Assembly: GCF_000237085.1 (NCBI RefSeq) | Contig: NC_016627.1 | Coordinates: 372,001 to 436,000 of the forward strand | Reading direction: 5' to 3' | Length of the DNA stretch: 64,000 nucleotides | From: Acetivibrio clariflavus DSM 19732 | GTDB lineage: Bacteria > Bacillota > Clostridia > Acetivibrionales > Acetivibrionaceae | The notes under the pieces: generated by a model | What the model saw: the letters and a program-made list of their open reading frames with translations, nothing else | The model's database searches: none | What the model was told of the DNA's origin: nothing | Program-made: the position numbers and the translations under genes | Shown here: in pieces, positions 8,198 through 16,893 of the stretch | Layout of the letters: every line of letters starts with the position of its first letter | How positions within the stretch are numbered: the first letter of the stretch is position 1

Positions 8198-10207
8198 CTA
8201 TTCTACTATATTGTAATATACTTTTGCAGTCAGGGCATAAACAATTCCGTAAATGATTGAGAATACAAGCAAAGTAGCTACCGTGCACCAGAAAAAGAGA
8301 GTTACATTTGTAAGATTCATTAACGCAAGAAGTTTTGTAATTATTTTAAAGGCTGCTGCAATATGAATTGCTGCGGCTATAATGGGCAGGAAGAAAACTT
8401 TAAGTACCTGTGATCGAATGGTAGCTTTTATTTCATCCTTGCTCATACCCACCTTTTGCATAATTTGAAAACGTTCTCTGTCATCATAACCTTCCGATAT
8501 TTGTTTGTAGTATATAATCAGTGCTGTTGCCATCATAAATAGTGTGCCTAGAAACAATCCGAGGAATAAAAAGCCTCCGTAAAGTGAATAGAATCGTTCT
8601 GCACGCGCTTGCCTGGACTGAACGTAATTTGCATAGCTATAGTCAATGCTGCTGTCAGCCGAAGCAAATTCAACGTTATTTCTTATTACATTTTCTATTG
8701 CTTGGGCGCAGGCAATCTTTTCATCATCTTCACCGTCAATGTCAAGATATATCTCGTATATAGTGGGGCTTGCCGCATTACCGTATGCTTCCGATTGAGC
8801 GTTCATTATTTCAGTAAATACATTTTCACTGCTGACTACTATTAAATGATAGTTTGTTACAATACTCCTGTAATCACTGAGTACGGGTATATCTTCAAGG
8901 TGCTCTTTTACGGTAAAGGTTTGGCCGAACAGGGAGAAATTATCTTCAATTTGACGTTTGCTGCTGTATGCAAGCACATTGTTATCCGTTAAGTTTGAAG
9001 TTTTTCCTGTAAGATGGGTGTATTCATCGGCTGTAATGAGGGTGAAAACTTCATAGTTTGAGCTTAAGTAGTCAATATCGCCGGTGAACTGCCCATTGTC
9101 ATTGTGAGCCACGAAAGTAAGACTTTCATAATCTTTCATTCTTATTATTTTTCTGCCCTGCTTGGATACGGCGTCCAGTATTGACTGCATAAGCTTGTTT
9201 CTTACGATGTTTTTCCCCTGAAAGGTTCTGCTGACTTTAATATCATAGGGATATCTGTTTTTCAGAGCATCTTCCGCACCAAAGTACAGGGACAAGGTAC
9301 CGGTTACCATTACAAGGACCATGGTGGACAGAATGCATATATTGGCAAGTCCGGTTGCGTTTTGCTTCATACGGTAAATCATTCCCGAAATGGATGTGAA
9401 ATGCTTTGTTTTATAATAGTAATTTTTATTCTTCCTCAGCAGTTTCAAGAGGGCAATACTTCCGGCATTAAACAGTAAATAGGTACCTATTATTACAAGT
9501 ATTACTGCTACAAAGAAAAGTATTAAGGCGTTTAAAGGGGATTCTGTAGTTATGGCGATGTAATAACCGATTCCAAGGCATATTGCCCCTAAAATAGCCA
9601 TTAGCAGCTTGGTTTTAGGTTCTTTTTCTCCGATATTTCCTCCCTTAAGCAGTTCAATAGGTTTTGCAAGCTTTATTCTAAAAAGGTTTGACAAAAGAAT
9701 GAGTAAGAAAATTGCGGAAAACAAGTATATCGACCATTTGATTCCATGTGCCGATATAGAGAAACCAAAGGGTATATCAAAGCTTAAAAGCTTTGCATAG
9801 ATTAAAAGAATCAGCTTTGAAAAAAGGGTTCCCAAAAGTAAACCTGTAATAATAGAGACGGCACCAGTCATTAAGGTTTCATAAAAAAGAATTTTTCCAA
9901 TATGCCCTTTTTCCATGCCAAGGATATTATAAAGGCCAAGCTCCTTTTTTCTGCGTTTTATCAAAAAACTGTTGGTGTAAAACAGAAATATAGCTGAAAA
10001 TATGGCTATGACACCAGTACCTAAGCCCATTATTTGTTCAAGAGAATCTGCACCCGGCATTTTATTGATACCTTCATTGGTTTTAATAAAGCACATAATA
10101 TAAAACATTGCAATTGTGCCTATACATGTCAGAATATAGGGAAAATAGAATTTACCGTTCTTTTTTATTGTGTTTGCAGCAAGTTTGGGGTAAAACAGCT
10201 TACTCAC
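8198..10207 (-). CDS. BceB-type ABC transporter permease (FtsX family)
   Basis: 669 aa permease of a peptide-detoxification ABC transporter that would act in the cytoplasmic membrane against bacitracin-like or lantibiotic peptides. Ten hydrophobic segments are arranged as in BceB, with a large extracellular domain of about 200 aa between TM7 and TM8 (about residues 310-520), the part that senses and binds substrate. FtsX-like motifs lie in the first half (KKELGLYNILGMEKGHIGKI) and near the end (MQKVGMSKDEI). GTG 10207 is preferred because AAGGGGTGATG lies just upstream and the start overlaps the stop of the ATPase gene by 8 bases (coupling); ATG 10213 is an alternative. The substrate is not deducible. 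Confidence 0.9.
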   Translation of the reverse strand: MSKLFYPKLAANTIKKNGKFYFPYILTCIGTIAMFYIMCFIKTNEGINKMPGADSLEQIMGLGTGVIAIFSAIFLFYTNSFLIKRRKKELGLYNILGMEKGHIGKILFYETLMTGAVSIITGLLLGTLFSKLILLIYAKLLSFDIPFGFSISAHGIKWSIYLFSAIFLLILLSNLFRIKLAKPIELLKGGNIGEKEPKTKLLMAILGAICLGIGYYIAITTESPLNALILFFVAVILVIIGTYLLFNAGSIALLKLLRKNKNYYYKTKHFTSISGMIYRMKQNATGLANICILSTMVLVMVTGTLSLYFGAEDALKNRYPYDIKVSRTFQGKNIVRNKLMQSILDAVSKQGRKIIRMKDYESLTFVAHNDNGQFTGDIDYLSSNYEVFTLITADEYTHLTGKTSNLTDNNVLAYSSKRQIEDNFSLFGQTFTVKEHLEDIPVLSDYRSIVTNYHLIVVSSENVFTEIMNAQSEAYGNAASPTIYEIYLDIDGEDDEKIACAQAIENVIRNNVEFASADSSIDYSYANYVQSRQARAERFYSLYGGFLFLGLFLGTLFMMATALIIYYKQISEGYDDRERFQIMQKVGMSKDEIKATIRSQVLKVFFLPIIAAAIHIAAAFKIITKLLALMNLTNVTLFFWCTVATLLVFSIIYGIVYALTAKVYYNIVE

Positions 10208-10976
10208 GGACATCACCCCTTGTGGCTTTTGTAGCAAGTAAAGTCAGGGTGTCGGATATTTTTGCGAACATTTCCTCTTTACTCATATTGGCACGATAAA
10301 TTTGATGGAATATTTCACCGTCTTTAATGAAAAGAACACGCTTTGCATGGCTTGCTGCCTTAACACTGTGGGTAACCATAAGGATAGTATGTCCGTCGTT
10401 GTTGATTTCATTGAACAGACGAAGTAATCCATCAGTGGCATGGGAATCTAAGGCACCGGTCGGCTCATCAGCCAAAATCAGTTGAGGATTTGTAATGAGA
10501 GCACGAGCAACGGCAGCCCTCTGTTTTTGGCCTCCCGATACTTCGTAAAGGTATTTCTGGAGTATATCACTTATACCTAGTTTTTCAGCAATGGGTTTTA
10601 AGCGTTCGTTCATTTCATTGTAAGATTTACCCGACAGAACTAAAGGCAGAAATATATTGTCCTGCAGAGAGAAGGTATCCAACAGATTGAAATCCTGAAA
10701 GACAAAGCCTAAATTGTTGCGGCGAAAAGAAGCTATTTCTTTTTCTTTTATCGAAACTATGCTTTTGCCGTTTAACAAAACATCACCGCTGGTGGGTTTA
10801 TCCAGGGATGCAATAATATTTAACAGAGTAGTTTTACCTGAACCCGATTCTCCCATGATTGCAACATATTCTCCTTTTTCAACCGAAAAAGAAACATTGG
10901 ACAGTGCCTGAACATGATTGCCGCCAAAGCGGGAAGAATATACTTTTTTTAAATTGATTACATTTAATAATTCCAC
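10200..10976 (-). CDS. BceA-type ABC transporter ATP-binding protein
   Basis: 258 aa ATPase partner of the adjoining permease. Walker A GESGSGKTT (about 42-50), Q-loop VFQDFNLLD (about 93), signature VSGGQKQR (about 144-151), Walker B LILADEPTGALDS (about 164-176) and H-loop MVTHS are all intact. It belongs to the MacB/LolD/BceA group. ATG 10976 follows a GAGGTTAAATTAAG stretch. The order regulator, kinase, ATPase, permease on one strand is the classic Bce resistance module. A non-coding gap of 173 bases separates it from the kinase gene and should contain its own BceR-controlled promoter. Confidence 0.95.
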   Translation of the reverse strand: MELLNVINLKKVYSSRFGGNHVQALSNVSFSVEKGEYVAIMGESGSGKTTLLNIIASLDKPTSGDVLLNGKSIVSIKEKEIASFRRNNLGFVFQDFNLLDTFSLQDNIFLPLVLSGKSYNEMNERLKPIAEKLGISDILQKYLYEVSGGQKQRAAVARALITNPQLILADEPTGALDSHATDGLLRLFNEINNDGHTILMVTHSVKAASHAKRVLFIKDGEIFHQIYRANMSKEEMFAKISDTLTLLATKATRGDVRE

Positions 10977-11149
10977 TTAATTTAACCTCCTCGTAAAAAC
11001 AACTTCCATTTCCTTCGACATGTTTATTTTAGCAGTACGAGGATTATTGATTCCATTTATTTGGCTTACATTTCTTATGCGTACCTTACATTATTGTAAG
11101 GAATATAATAGGGTATTACACAGGTGATTTCAAATTCTTTCCGACTTGT

Positions 11150-12145
11150 TTATTCCATGGTTGTTTTTATGGTGTCAAGGTCGATTTTGACCACTGTGCC
11201 TTTTCCTACTTCCGATTCAATGGTGATAGTATGGGAGAGCTTTGTTAAAATACACTTACAAAGATATAAACCTATTCCGGTAGATTTTTTATCGGTTCTG
11301 CCATTGTAACCCGTAAACCCCTTTTCAAATACCCGGGGTAAATCTTCCGGCTGAATACCAATCCCGGTATCCTGTATAACTAGCGTTTTGCTTTTTTTCC
11401 TGTCCATATAGATGGATATTTTCCCTTGAGGAGTATATTTAAGGGCGTTGGACAAAAGCTGTTCAATTACGAACACCAGCCACTTTTCATCGGTGAGTAC
11501 TTGGCAGTTAAGTTCTGCCAAATCAAGACCGATTCTTTTTCGTATAAAAAGCTTTGCATATTTGCGGACAGCTTGTTTGACGATATCGTCAAGATCGTAC
11601 ATTTTGATAATAAAGTCGGTAGAGGAGCTGTCAAGCCGCAAATATTGAAGGGCCATTTCCACATACTGCTCAATTTTAAAAAGCTCTGTAGAAAGCTCTA
11701 AATTCTGTTCACTGTCCTCCGACTGCAATAATAGGTGCATAGCTGCAATGGGTGTTTTGATTTGATGGGCCCAAAGAGTATAGTAATCTATCATATTACT
11801 TATTGCACTATCGGCTTTTGATTGAATGTGGGCTTTATGTTCGTAAATTGTTGCTATCAGATTCTGATAATCAAGCTCCAATAAATCTTTGGGGGCAGGT
11901 AGAGCATCTGTGGAAACAGTAATACTGTCTTTTAACTTATGCAACAGAGTATGCTTTTTGTAATAATTGTAAAAATCAAAGAATAAAAATACCAGTCCAA
12001 TTACTAAACACAATAAAGCTGAATAGACAATTGGCTCTAATGAAAGGTCATAAAGCATAAAAACCACTGAAAAAACTAATGCAAAGAGGCATATTATAAA
12101 TAAGTCTTTTTGTTTGCTTTTCAGATACGATAAAAATATTTTCAT
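11150..12145 (-). CDS. BceS-type intramembrane-sensing histidine kinase
   Basis: 331 aa. ATG 12145 (MKIFLSYLKSKQKD) lies 4 bases after the regulator stop, giving the length usual for BceS (about 330). Two TM helices (about 14-32 and 38-56) with almost no extracellular loop mark an intramembrane-sensing kinase, which senses via its ABC transporter rather than directly. The H-box is HQIKTPIAAMHLLLQ (about 148-162), the N-box QLLSNALKYTP, and G-boxes are DTGIGI and STGIGLYLCK. It should phosphorylate the regulator encoded just upstream. Confidence 0.93.
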   Translation of the reverse strand: MKIFLSYLKSKQKDLFIICLFALVFSVVFMLYDLSLEPIVYSALLCLVIGLVFLFFDFYNYYKKHTLLHKLKDSITVSTDALPAPKDLLELDYQNLIATIYEHKAHIQSKADSAISNMIDYYTLWAHQIKTPIAAMHLLLQSEDSEQNLELSTELFKIEQYVEMALQYLRLDSSSTDFIIKMYDLDDIVKQAVRKYAKLFIRKRIGLDLAELNCQVLTDEKWLVFVIEQLLSNALKYTPQGKISIYMDRKKSKTLVIQDTGIGIQPEDLPRVFEKGFTGYNGRTDKKSTGIGLYLCKCILTKLSHTITIESEVGKGTVVKIDLDTIKTTME

Positions 12146-12149
12146 ACCA

Positions 12150-12818
12150 TCACACCATATATCCAATACCTTTTTTTGTTGATATAAAATCATGAAGCCC
12201 GGCTTCGTCAAGCTTTTTGCGCAGGCGTGTAATATTTACGGTAAGAGTATTGTCGTCAACGAAGCTGTCGGTTTCCCATAGCTTTGTCATAATTGTGTCC
12301 CGGGATACAACTTTCCCTTTGTTTTCAATGAGCACTTGAAGAATTTTGTATTCATTTTTAGTAAGCTCTATTTTTTTGTTGTTGTAGGTAAGTGTGGCAT
12401 CACCGGTATTTAAAATTGCACCTTTATGTTCAAGCAAATTGGTTTGCCCTGCGAAATCATAGGTACGGCGCAGCATTGCCTGGACTTTTGCCGTCAACAC
12501 ATTTAAGTCAAAGGGTTTTACAATAAAATCGTCTCCGCCCATATTTACAGCCATAACTATATTCATATTGTCAGAGGCTGAAGATATAAAGATGATGGGC
12601 ACTTTTGAATTTTTGCGGATTTTACTGCACCAATAATAGCCGTTATAAAAAGGCAGTGATATATCCAAAAGAACCAGGTGGGGAGAATAGGATACAAACG
12701 TTTTTATAACATCACGAAAATCCGAGACACACAAAGCATCGTAACCCCATGATTCTATAGCGTTCTTGATAGCCTTTGCAATTATCTCATCATCTTCAAC
12801 AATCAATATCTTATACAT
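12150..12818 (-). CDS. BceR-type response regulator (OmpR family)
   Basis: 222 aa. ATG 12818 (MYKILIVEDD) follows AGGAGAAGGAGATCAAG. The receiver domain spans about 1-115 with acidic pair EDD (8-10), phosphoacceptor Asp in LVLLDISLP (about 53), Ser in FISSAS and Lys in FIVKPFD (about 102). The OmpR winged helix spans about 130-222 (LTKNEYKILQVL and DDNTLTVNITRLRKKL). It is expected to activate the bceAB-like genes downstream. The gene overlaps none but is spaced 4 bases from the kinase, so they are co-transcribed. Confidence 0.94.
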   Translation of the reverse strand: MYKILIVEDDEIIAKAIKNAIESWGYDALCVSDFRDVIKTFVSYSPHLVLLDISLPFYNGYYWCSKIRKNSKVPIIFISSASDNMNIVMAVNMGGDDFIVKPFDLNVLTAKVQAMLRRTYDFAGQTNLLEHKGAILNTGDATLTYNNKKIELTKNEYKILQVLIENKGKVVSRDTIMTKLWETDSFVDDNTLTVNITRLRKKLDEAGLHDFISTKKGIGYMV

Positions 12819-12860
12819 ACTTGATCTCCTTCTCCTTCTAACAATGGATTCTAACATCGA

Positions 12861-12937
12861 TTCTAACAGGGGACGGTTCTCTGTTCGTTCTAACAGGGGA
12901 CGGTTCTCTGTTCTAGAATAGAGAACCGTCCCCTGTT
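12861..12937. repeat. REP-like repeat cluster: two direct copies and one inverted copy
   Basis: Two direct 26-base copies (12861-12886 and 12888-12913) built on AACAGGGGACGGTTCTCTG, then an inverted copy at 12920-12937. Copies two and three form an 18-bp stem AACAGGGGACGGTTCTCT / AGAGAACCGTCCCCTGTT with a 10-base loop. The core GGGGACGGTTC resembles extragenic palindromes mobilised by RAYT transposases in other clostridia (recalled, not searched). It lies between the regulator gene and the ABC exporter gene and could also act as a terminator or mRNA stabiliser. Confidence 0.75.
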
Positions 12938-12951
12938 TTGTCTGTTTTGTT

Positions 12952-14709
12952 TCAGGCGAATTGGCTGTTGTATAAATTGGCGTAAAAGCCGTTTTTGGAA
13001 AGCAGTTCTTCATGGGTACCCTGTTCAATAATATTTCCGTCTTTCATGACAAGAATGATATCGGCTTCCCGTATGGTGGACAGACGATGTGCAACAATGA
13101 AACTGGTTCGGCCTTGCATAAGTCTTGCAAAGGCTTCCTGAATTTTGATTTCGGTACGGGTATCGATGGAGGATGTTGCTTCATCTAATATGAGCATGGG
13201 CGGCAGACAAAGCATAACCCTGGTGATACTTAATAATTGCTTTTGCCCCTGGGAAAGGCTTCCGCCGTCTTCACCGATCACGGTATCATAGCCGTTGGGA
13301 AGTCGTTTTATAAAGCTGTGGGCATGGGAAGCTTTTGCTGCTGCAATGATTTCTTCATCGGTTGCATCGGGTTTGCCTAATGTAATGTTTTCCCGAATTG
13401 TGCCGGATTTCAGCCATGTATCCTGCAATACCATACCGTAGTTTGCTCTTAAACTTTTTCGTGTAATATCACGGATGTCGATATCTTCCACTTTTATGCT
13501 GCCGGAATTAATGTCATAAAAGCGCATTAAAAGGTTGATAACGGTAGTCTTACCGCAGCCGGTAGGTCCGACAATGGCCACACGCTGACCTGGTTTTACC
13601 CTAAGATTAAAGTCCCGAATCAAGGGACGCTCAGGAACATAGGAGAAAGCCACGTTTTCCAGAGCAACATTGCCGCTGGCCTTTTCAAGGTTGATGGCAT
13701 TTGGGCTATCTGGAATTTGCGGCTGTTCTTCAATTAACTCAAAAACACGCCCGGCGCAAGCGAGAGCATTTTGCAGCTCTGTGATTACGCCGGATATTTC
13801 ATTAAAAGGCTTTGCGTATTGGTTGGCGTAGCTTAAGAAGATGGAAAGACCACCTACTGTCATTGCACTGTTTGTATCGCCACCGATGACTATAAGTCCC
13901 CCTGCAAGGGCAACTGATGCGTAAACAAGACTGTTTATGAAACGGGTACAGGGGTTTGTGAGGGATGAAAAGAAAACAGCCCGAAGGGAGTGTTTTTCCA
14001 ATCGCTCATTAATCTCATCGAACCTTTTCAATGCCTCTTCCTGATAAGAAAAGGCTTGAACTATTTTGGCATTTCCAATCATTTCATCGATAAGTGATGT
14101 TTGCTCACCCCTTGTTTCCGATTGAAGCTTGAACATAGAATAGGTGCGTTTTGCAATAAAGTCAGCAACAAAGAGAGAGAGCGGTGTTAGAATGACAACA
14201 ATAAAAGTAATTTTTACGTTGATGGCGAGCATGAAGATGAAAGTAGCCGCAATTGTGACAATGCCTGTGAACAGCTGTGAGAATCCCATCAGAAGTCCAT
14301 CGGCGAACTGATCGACATCGCTGATTATACGGCTTACAATTTCGCCATGGGGATGGGCGTCTATATATGAAAGAGGCAATATTTCGATTTTTCGGAAAGC
14401 TTTTTTACGAATATCACGCACCACATGGTAAGTGATTTTGTTGTTAATATGGTTCATCAGCCATTGAAGTGTGCAAGTTGCGGCAACGGTAATACCTATT
14501 TTAAAAAGGAGTTTTGATATTGCTTCAAAGTCTACATTCCCCGGACCTATGATACAGTCTATAGCTCTACCTATGAGAATGGGTACGTAAAGGGTCAATG
14601 CCACTGTTGCAGTGGCTAAAACAATAGAAATTAACATAAGTATACGATATTCCTTGATATATTTCAGAACTTTTCGGAGGTTGTCTATCTGAACATTTTG
14701 TTTTTTCAT
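12952..14709 (-). CDS. ABC exporter half-transporter, catalytic-site subunit
   Basis: 585 aa, one TM domain (six helices, about 20-310) fused to one NBD (about 345-580). ATG 14709 is chosen because AAAAAGGAGG precedes it and it lies 1 base from the stop of the partner gene. Walker A GPTGCGKTT, signature LSQGQKQ, Walker B MLILDEATSSID and H-loop IVAHRLS are canonical, so this subunit carries the catalytic glutamate. With the upstream gene it makes a heterodimeric multidrug-type exporter like BmrCD or TM287/288. The signature has Q for G, a common variation in such pairs. Substrate unknown; the Bce module beside it hints at peptide or drug efflux. Confidence 0.93.
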   Translation of the reverse strand: MKKQNVQIDNLRKVLKYIKEYRILMLISIVLATATVALTLYVPILIGRAIDCIIGPGNVDFEAISKLLFKIGITVAATCTLQWLMNHINNKITYHVVRDIRKKAFRKIEILPLSYIDAHPHGEIVSRIISDVDQFADGLLMGFSQLFTGIVTIAATFIFMLAINVKITFIVVILTPLSLFVADFIAKRTYSMFKLQSETRGEQTSLIDEMIGNAKIVQAFSYQEEALKRFDEINERLEKHSLRAVFFSSLTNPCTRFINSLVYASVALAGGLIVIGGDTNSAMTVGGLSIFLSYANQYAKPFNEISGVITELQNALACAGRVFELIEEQPQIPDSPNAINLEKASGNVALENVAFSYVPERPLIRDFNLRVKPGQRVAIVGPTGCGKTTVINLLMRFYDINSGSIKVEDIDIRDITRKSLRANYGMVLQDTWLKSGTIRENITLGKPDATDEEIIAAAKASHAHSFIKRLPNGYDTVIGEDGGSLSQGQKQLLSITRVMLCLPPMLILDEATSSIDTRTEIKIQEAFARLMQGRTSFIVAHRLSTIREADIILVMKDGNIIEQGTHEELLSKNGFYANLYNSQFA

Positions 14710-14710
14710 A

Positions 14711-16435
14711 TTATTTTGCCTCCTTTTTGAACTGTGAGTCATAAATTTCACGATACACATCGCACTTTTCAAGCAATTCCTCATGTTTGCCCATGCCGAC
14801 TATTTGTCCGTCATCAAGCACAAGGATAATGTCAGCGTGCTGAATGGATGATGTACGCTGGGAAACGATGAAGATTGTATGTTTTCCCGGCATTTCACGC
14901 AGAGCCTTGCGGAGGGCTGCATCTGTGGCAAAGTCAAGGGCCGAAGCACTGTCGTCAAGGATTAGAATTTCAGGCTTCTTTACAAGGGCACGGGCTATGG
15001 TAAAGCGTTGACGCTGTCCACCGGAAAGGTTTTTACCTCCTTGTTCGATAATAAAGTCCAGTCCCTCTTTCTTTTGTGCGACAATTTCACCGGCCTGGGC
15101 AATGGTTATAGCCTCCATGATTTCTTCATCGGTGGCATCCTTTTTGCCCCAGCGCATGTTATCCCGGATACTGCCTTTGAACAGTACAGCTTTTTGGGGA
15201 ACAATACCAATCTTGTCACGCAAAACTATTAGCGGATAGTCCTTGACATTAATACCGTTTACAAGAACTTCTCCGTAAGTTGCATCATAAAACCTTGGAA
15301 TCAAATTCACCAGAGAGGATTTACCGGAACCTGTACCTCCAATGATACCGACTACCTCTCCATGGCGCACTGAAAAATTAATATTTGTCAAAGACTCATC
15401 CTGGGCATTTTTGTATCTCAACCCTACATTGCGAAATTCTACTGCATATTCAGTGTGAAGTTTTTCGGGCATCACATCTTTTTCAACAAGACTCGATTTA
15501 ATATCGAAAACTGCACTGATTCGGTTGGCACTGGCAAAAGCTTTTGTTATGCTGATGATTAAGTTTGCAAACTTGATAAGTTCAACAAGAATTTGGGACA
15601 TATAATTATAGAGGGCAAGAACGGCACCCTGTGTAAGAAGGCCTGTTGATACCCGAAAGGCACCGATATATATAAGCCAGATAATGGCGAGGTTAATAAT
15701 GACATAGGTCAGTGGATTCATCAGTGCAGAAATTCCACCTACAAATTTCTGTGTTGCAGTCAATTCTTCATTGCGTTTATCAAATTCTGCTATTTCTTTT
15801 TCTTCAAGGCCAAAAGCTCTGATTACACGAACTCCTGTCAGGTTTTCCCTTGTGGAGTTCAGTACCTTATCCAGACGTTGCTGCACTTTTTTATAAAGAG
15901 GAATGGATGCTATCATAATGGCAAAAACAACTGCAAAAAGTGCCGGAACTGCTACTACAAAGGTAAATGCTGCATGGGTGTCCACAGTAAAGGCCATAAT
16001 CATGGAACCGAATACAATGAAAGGTGAACGCAGCAGCAGGCGCAAAGTTAGGTTTACTCCCGACTGCACCTGATTCATGTCACTGGTCATGCGGGTAATC
16101 ATACTGGAGGTACCGAGGGTATCGATTTCAGTATAAGATAGCTGGCCTATATGTTTAAATAATGCACGTCGCAGCTTTGTTGCGAAACCGACTGCTGCTT
16201 TGGCAGCAAAATATTGGGCCGTTATTGAACTTATCATCCCGACAACACCGAGCAGTACCAGCAGCAAACACATTTTAACAATATATACTTTATTAGCTTG
16301 GCCGATTCCTGTATCAACGATACTTTTGATGACAATAGGCACAAGTAATTCAAAGGATGCCTCTAAAAGCTTAAATAGAGGGCCTAAAATACTTTCTTTT
16401 CTATAATCTTTTAGATAAATCAGTAACTTTCTCAT
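14711..16435 (-). CDS. ABC exporter half-transporter, degenerate-site subunit
   Basis: 574 aa partner of the previous gene. Six TM helices (about 15-300) and an NBD (about 335-565). Walker A GGTGSGKSS and signature LSGGQRQR are good, but Walker B reads ILILDDSASALD, with Asp in place of the catalytic Glu, and the H-loop reads IVSQRTS with Gln replacing His. These two changes define the non-hydrolysing site of heterodimeric type IV ABC exporters. GGAGGATAGCTC precedes ATG 16435. It is the first gene of the pair. Confidence 0.93.
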   Translation of the reverse strand: MRKLLIYLKDYRKESILGPLFKLLEASFELLVPIVIKSIVDTGIGQANKVYIVKMCLLLVLLGVVGMISSITAQYFAAKAAVGFATKLRRALFKHIGQLSYTEIDTLGTSSMITRMTSDMNQVQSGVNLTLRLLLRSPFIVFGSMIMAFTVDTHAAFTFVVAVPALFAVVFAIMIASIPLYKKVQQRLDKVLNSTRENLTGVRVIRAFGLEEKEIAEFDKRNEELTATQKFVGGISALMNPLTYVIINLAIIWLIYIGAFRVSTGLLTQGAVLALYNYMSQILVELIKFANLIISITKAFASANRISAVFDIKSSLVEKDVMPEKLHTEYAVEFRNVGLRYKNAQDESLTNINFSVRHGEVVGIIGGTGSGKSSLVNLIPRFYDATYGEVLVNGINVKDYPLIVLRDKIGIVPQKAVLFKGSIRDNMRWGKKDATDEEIMEAITIAQAGEIVAQKKEGLDFIIEQGGKNLSGGQRQRFTIARALVKKPEILILDDSASALDFATDAALRKALREMPGKHTIFIVSQRTSSIQHADIILVLDDGQIVGMGKHEELLEKCDVYREIYDSQFKKEAK

Positions 16436-16893
16436 GAGCTATCCTCCAAATGCTATCTATTACATATAACGCATATATTGTATCATGAACTTTAGTGTAC
16501 TGCACGATAAAGAAAATAATTCTGTTCCCGAGATTAAAATTATATGTAACATAATGGTACAAATGGGAGAATGATAAGTTTATGGTTTGACAGGAATTTA
16601 GAATCCATGTTATATTTATTTAAAAAAGAATGATTAAGCTTACAAACAAAGCTTTAGCAAACAGCTAGTAAAGTGGGAAAACACTATTTTGCGACTTATA
16701 ACAAAAAAGTTTTTCACAATTGAATATGCTGCGTATAACGTTGTACGTACATAACAGACCCAAGAAGGGCTAAGTATTTAACTATCCTTTATGGGTCGTT
16801 TTTATTATATCTTTACAAAGGAAGCATATATTTATTACACTAAATATAATTAATTTTATAGAGCATAAAATAATTAGCGTGGAGGTAAGTGTT
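16436..16893 (+). other. Intergenic leader upstream of cbiM with structured RNA potential
   Basis: 458 bases between a divergent ABC exporter and cbiM. On the plus strand there is a small folded element GCAAA...TTTGC enclosing AGTG-ggaaaa-CACT (about 16657-16692) and a terminator at 16757-16805, about 90 bases before the start codon. Such an arrangement suggests attenuation by a metal or cobalamin signal. I do not find the conserved boxes of a cobalamin riboswitch. A NiCo (czcD) riboswitch is a candidate that I cannot verify by eye. Confidence 0.4.
16757..16805 (+). terminator. Leader terminator upstream of cbiM (attenuator candidate)
   Basis: Stem GACCCA (16757-16762) with TGGGTC (16792-16797), inner pairs AAGG/CCTT, followed by GTTTTTATT. 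It lies in the leader, not behind a gene, on the plus strand. Confidence 0.6.

Noticed and set aside
16560-16810. Cobalamin riboswitch upstream of cbiM
   Set aside because: The B12-box and the conserved GCCACTG-type core are not visible. Kept only as an unspecified leader with a terminator.
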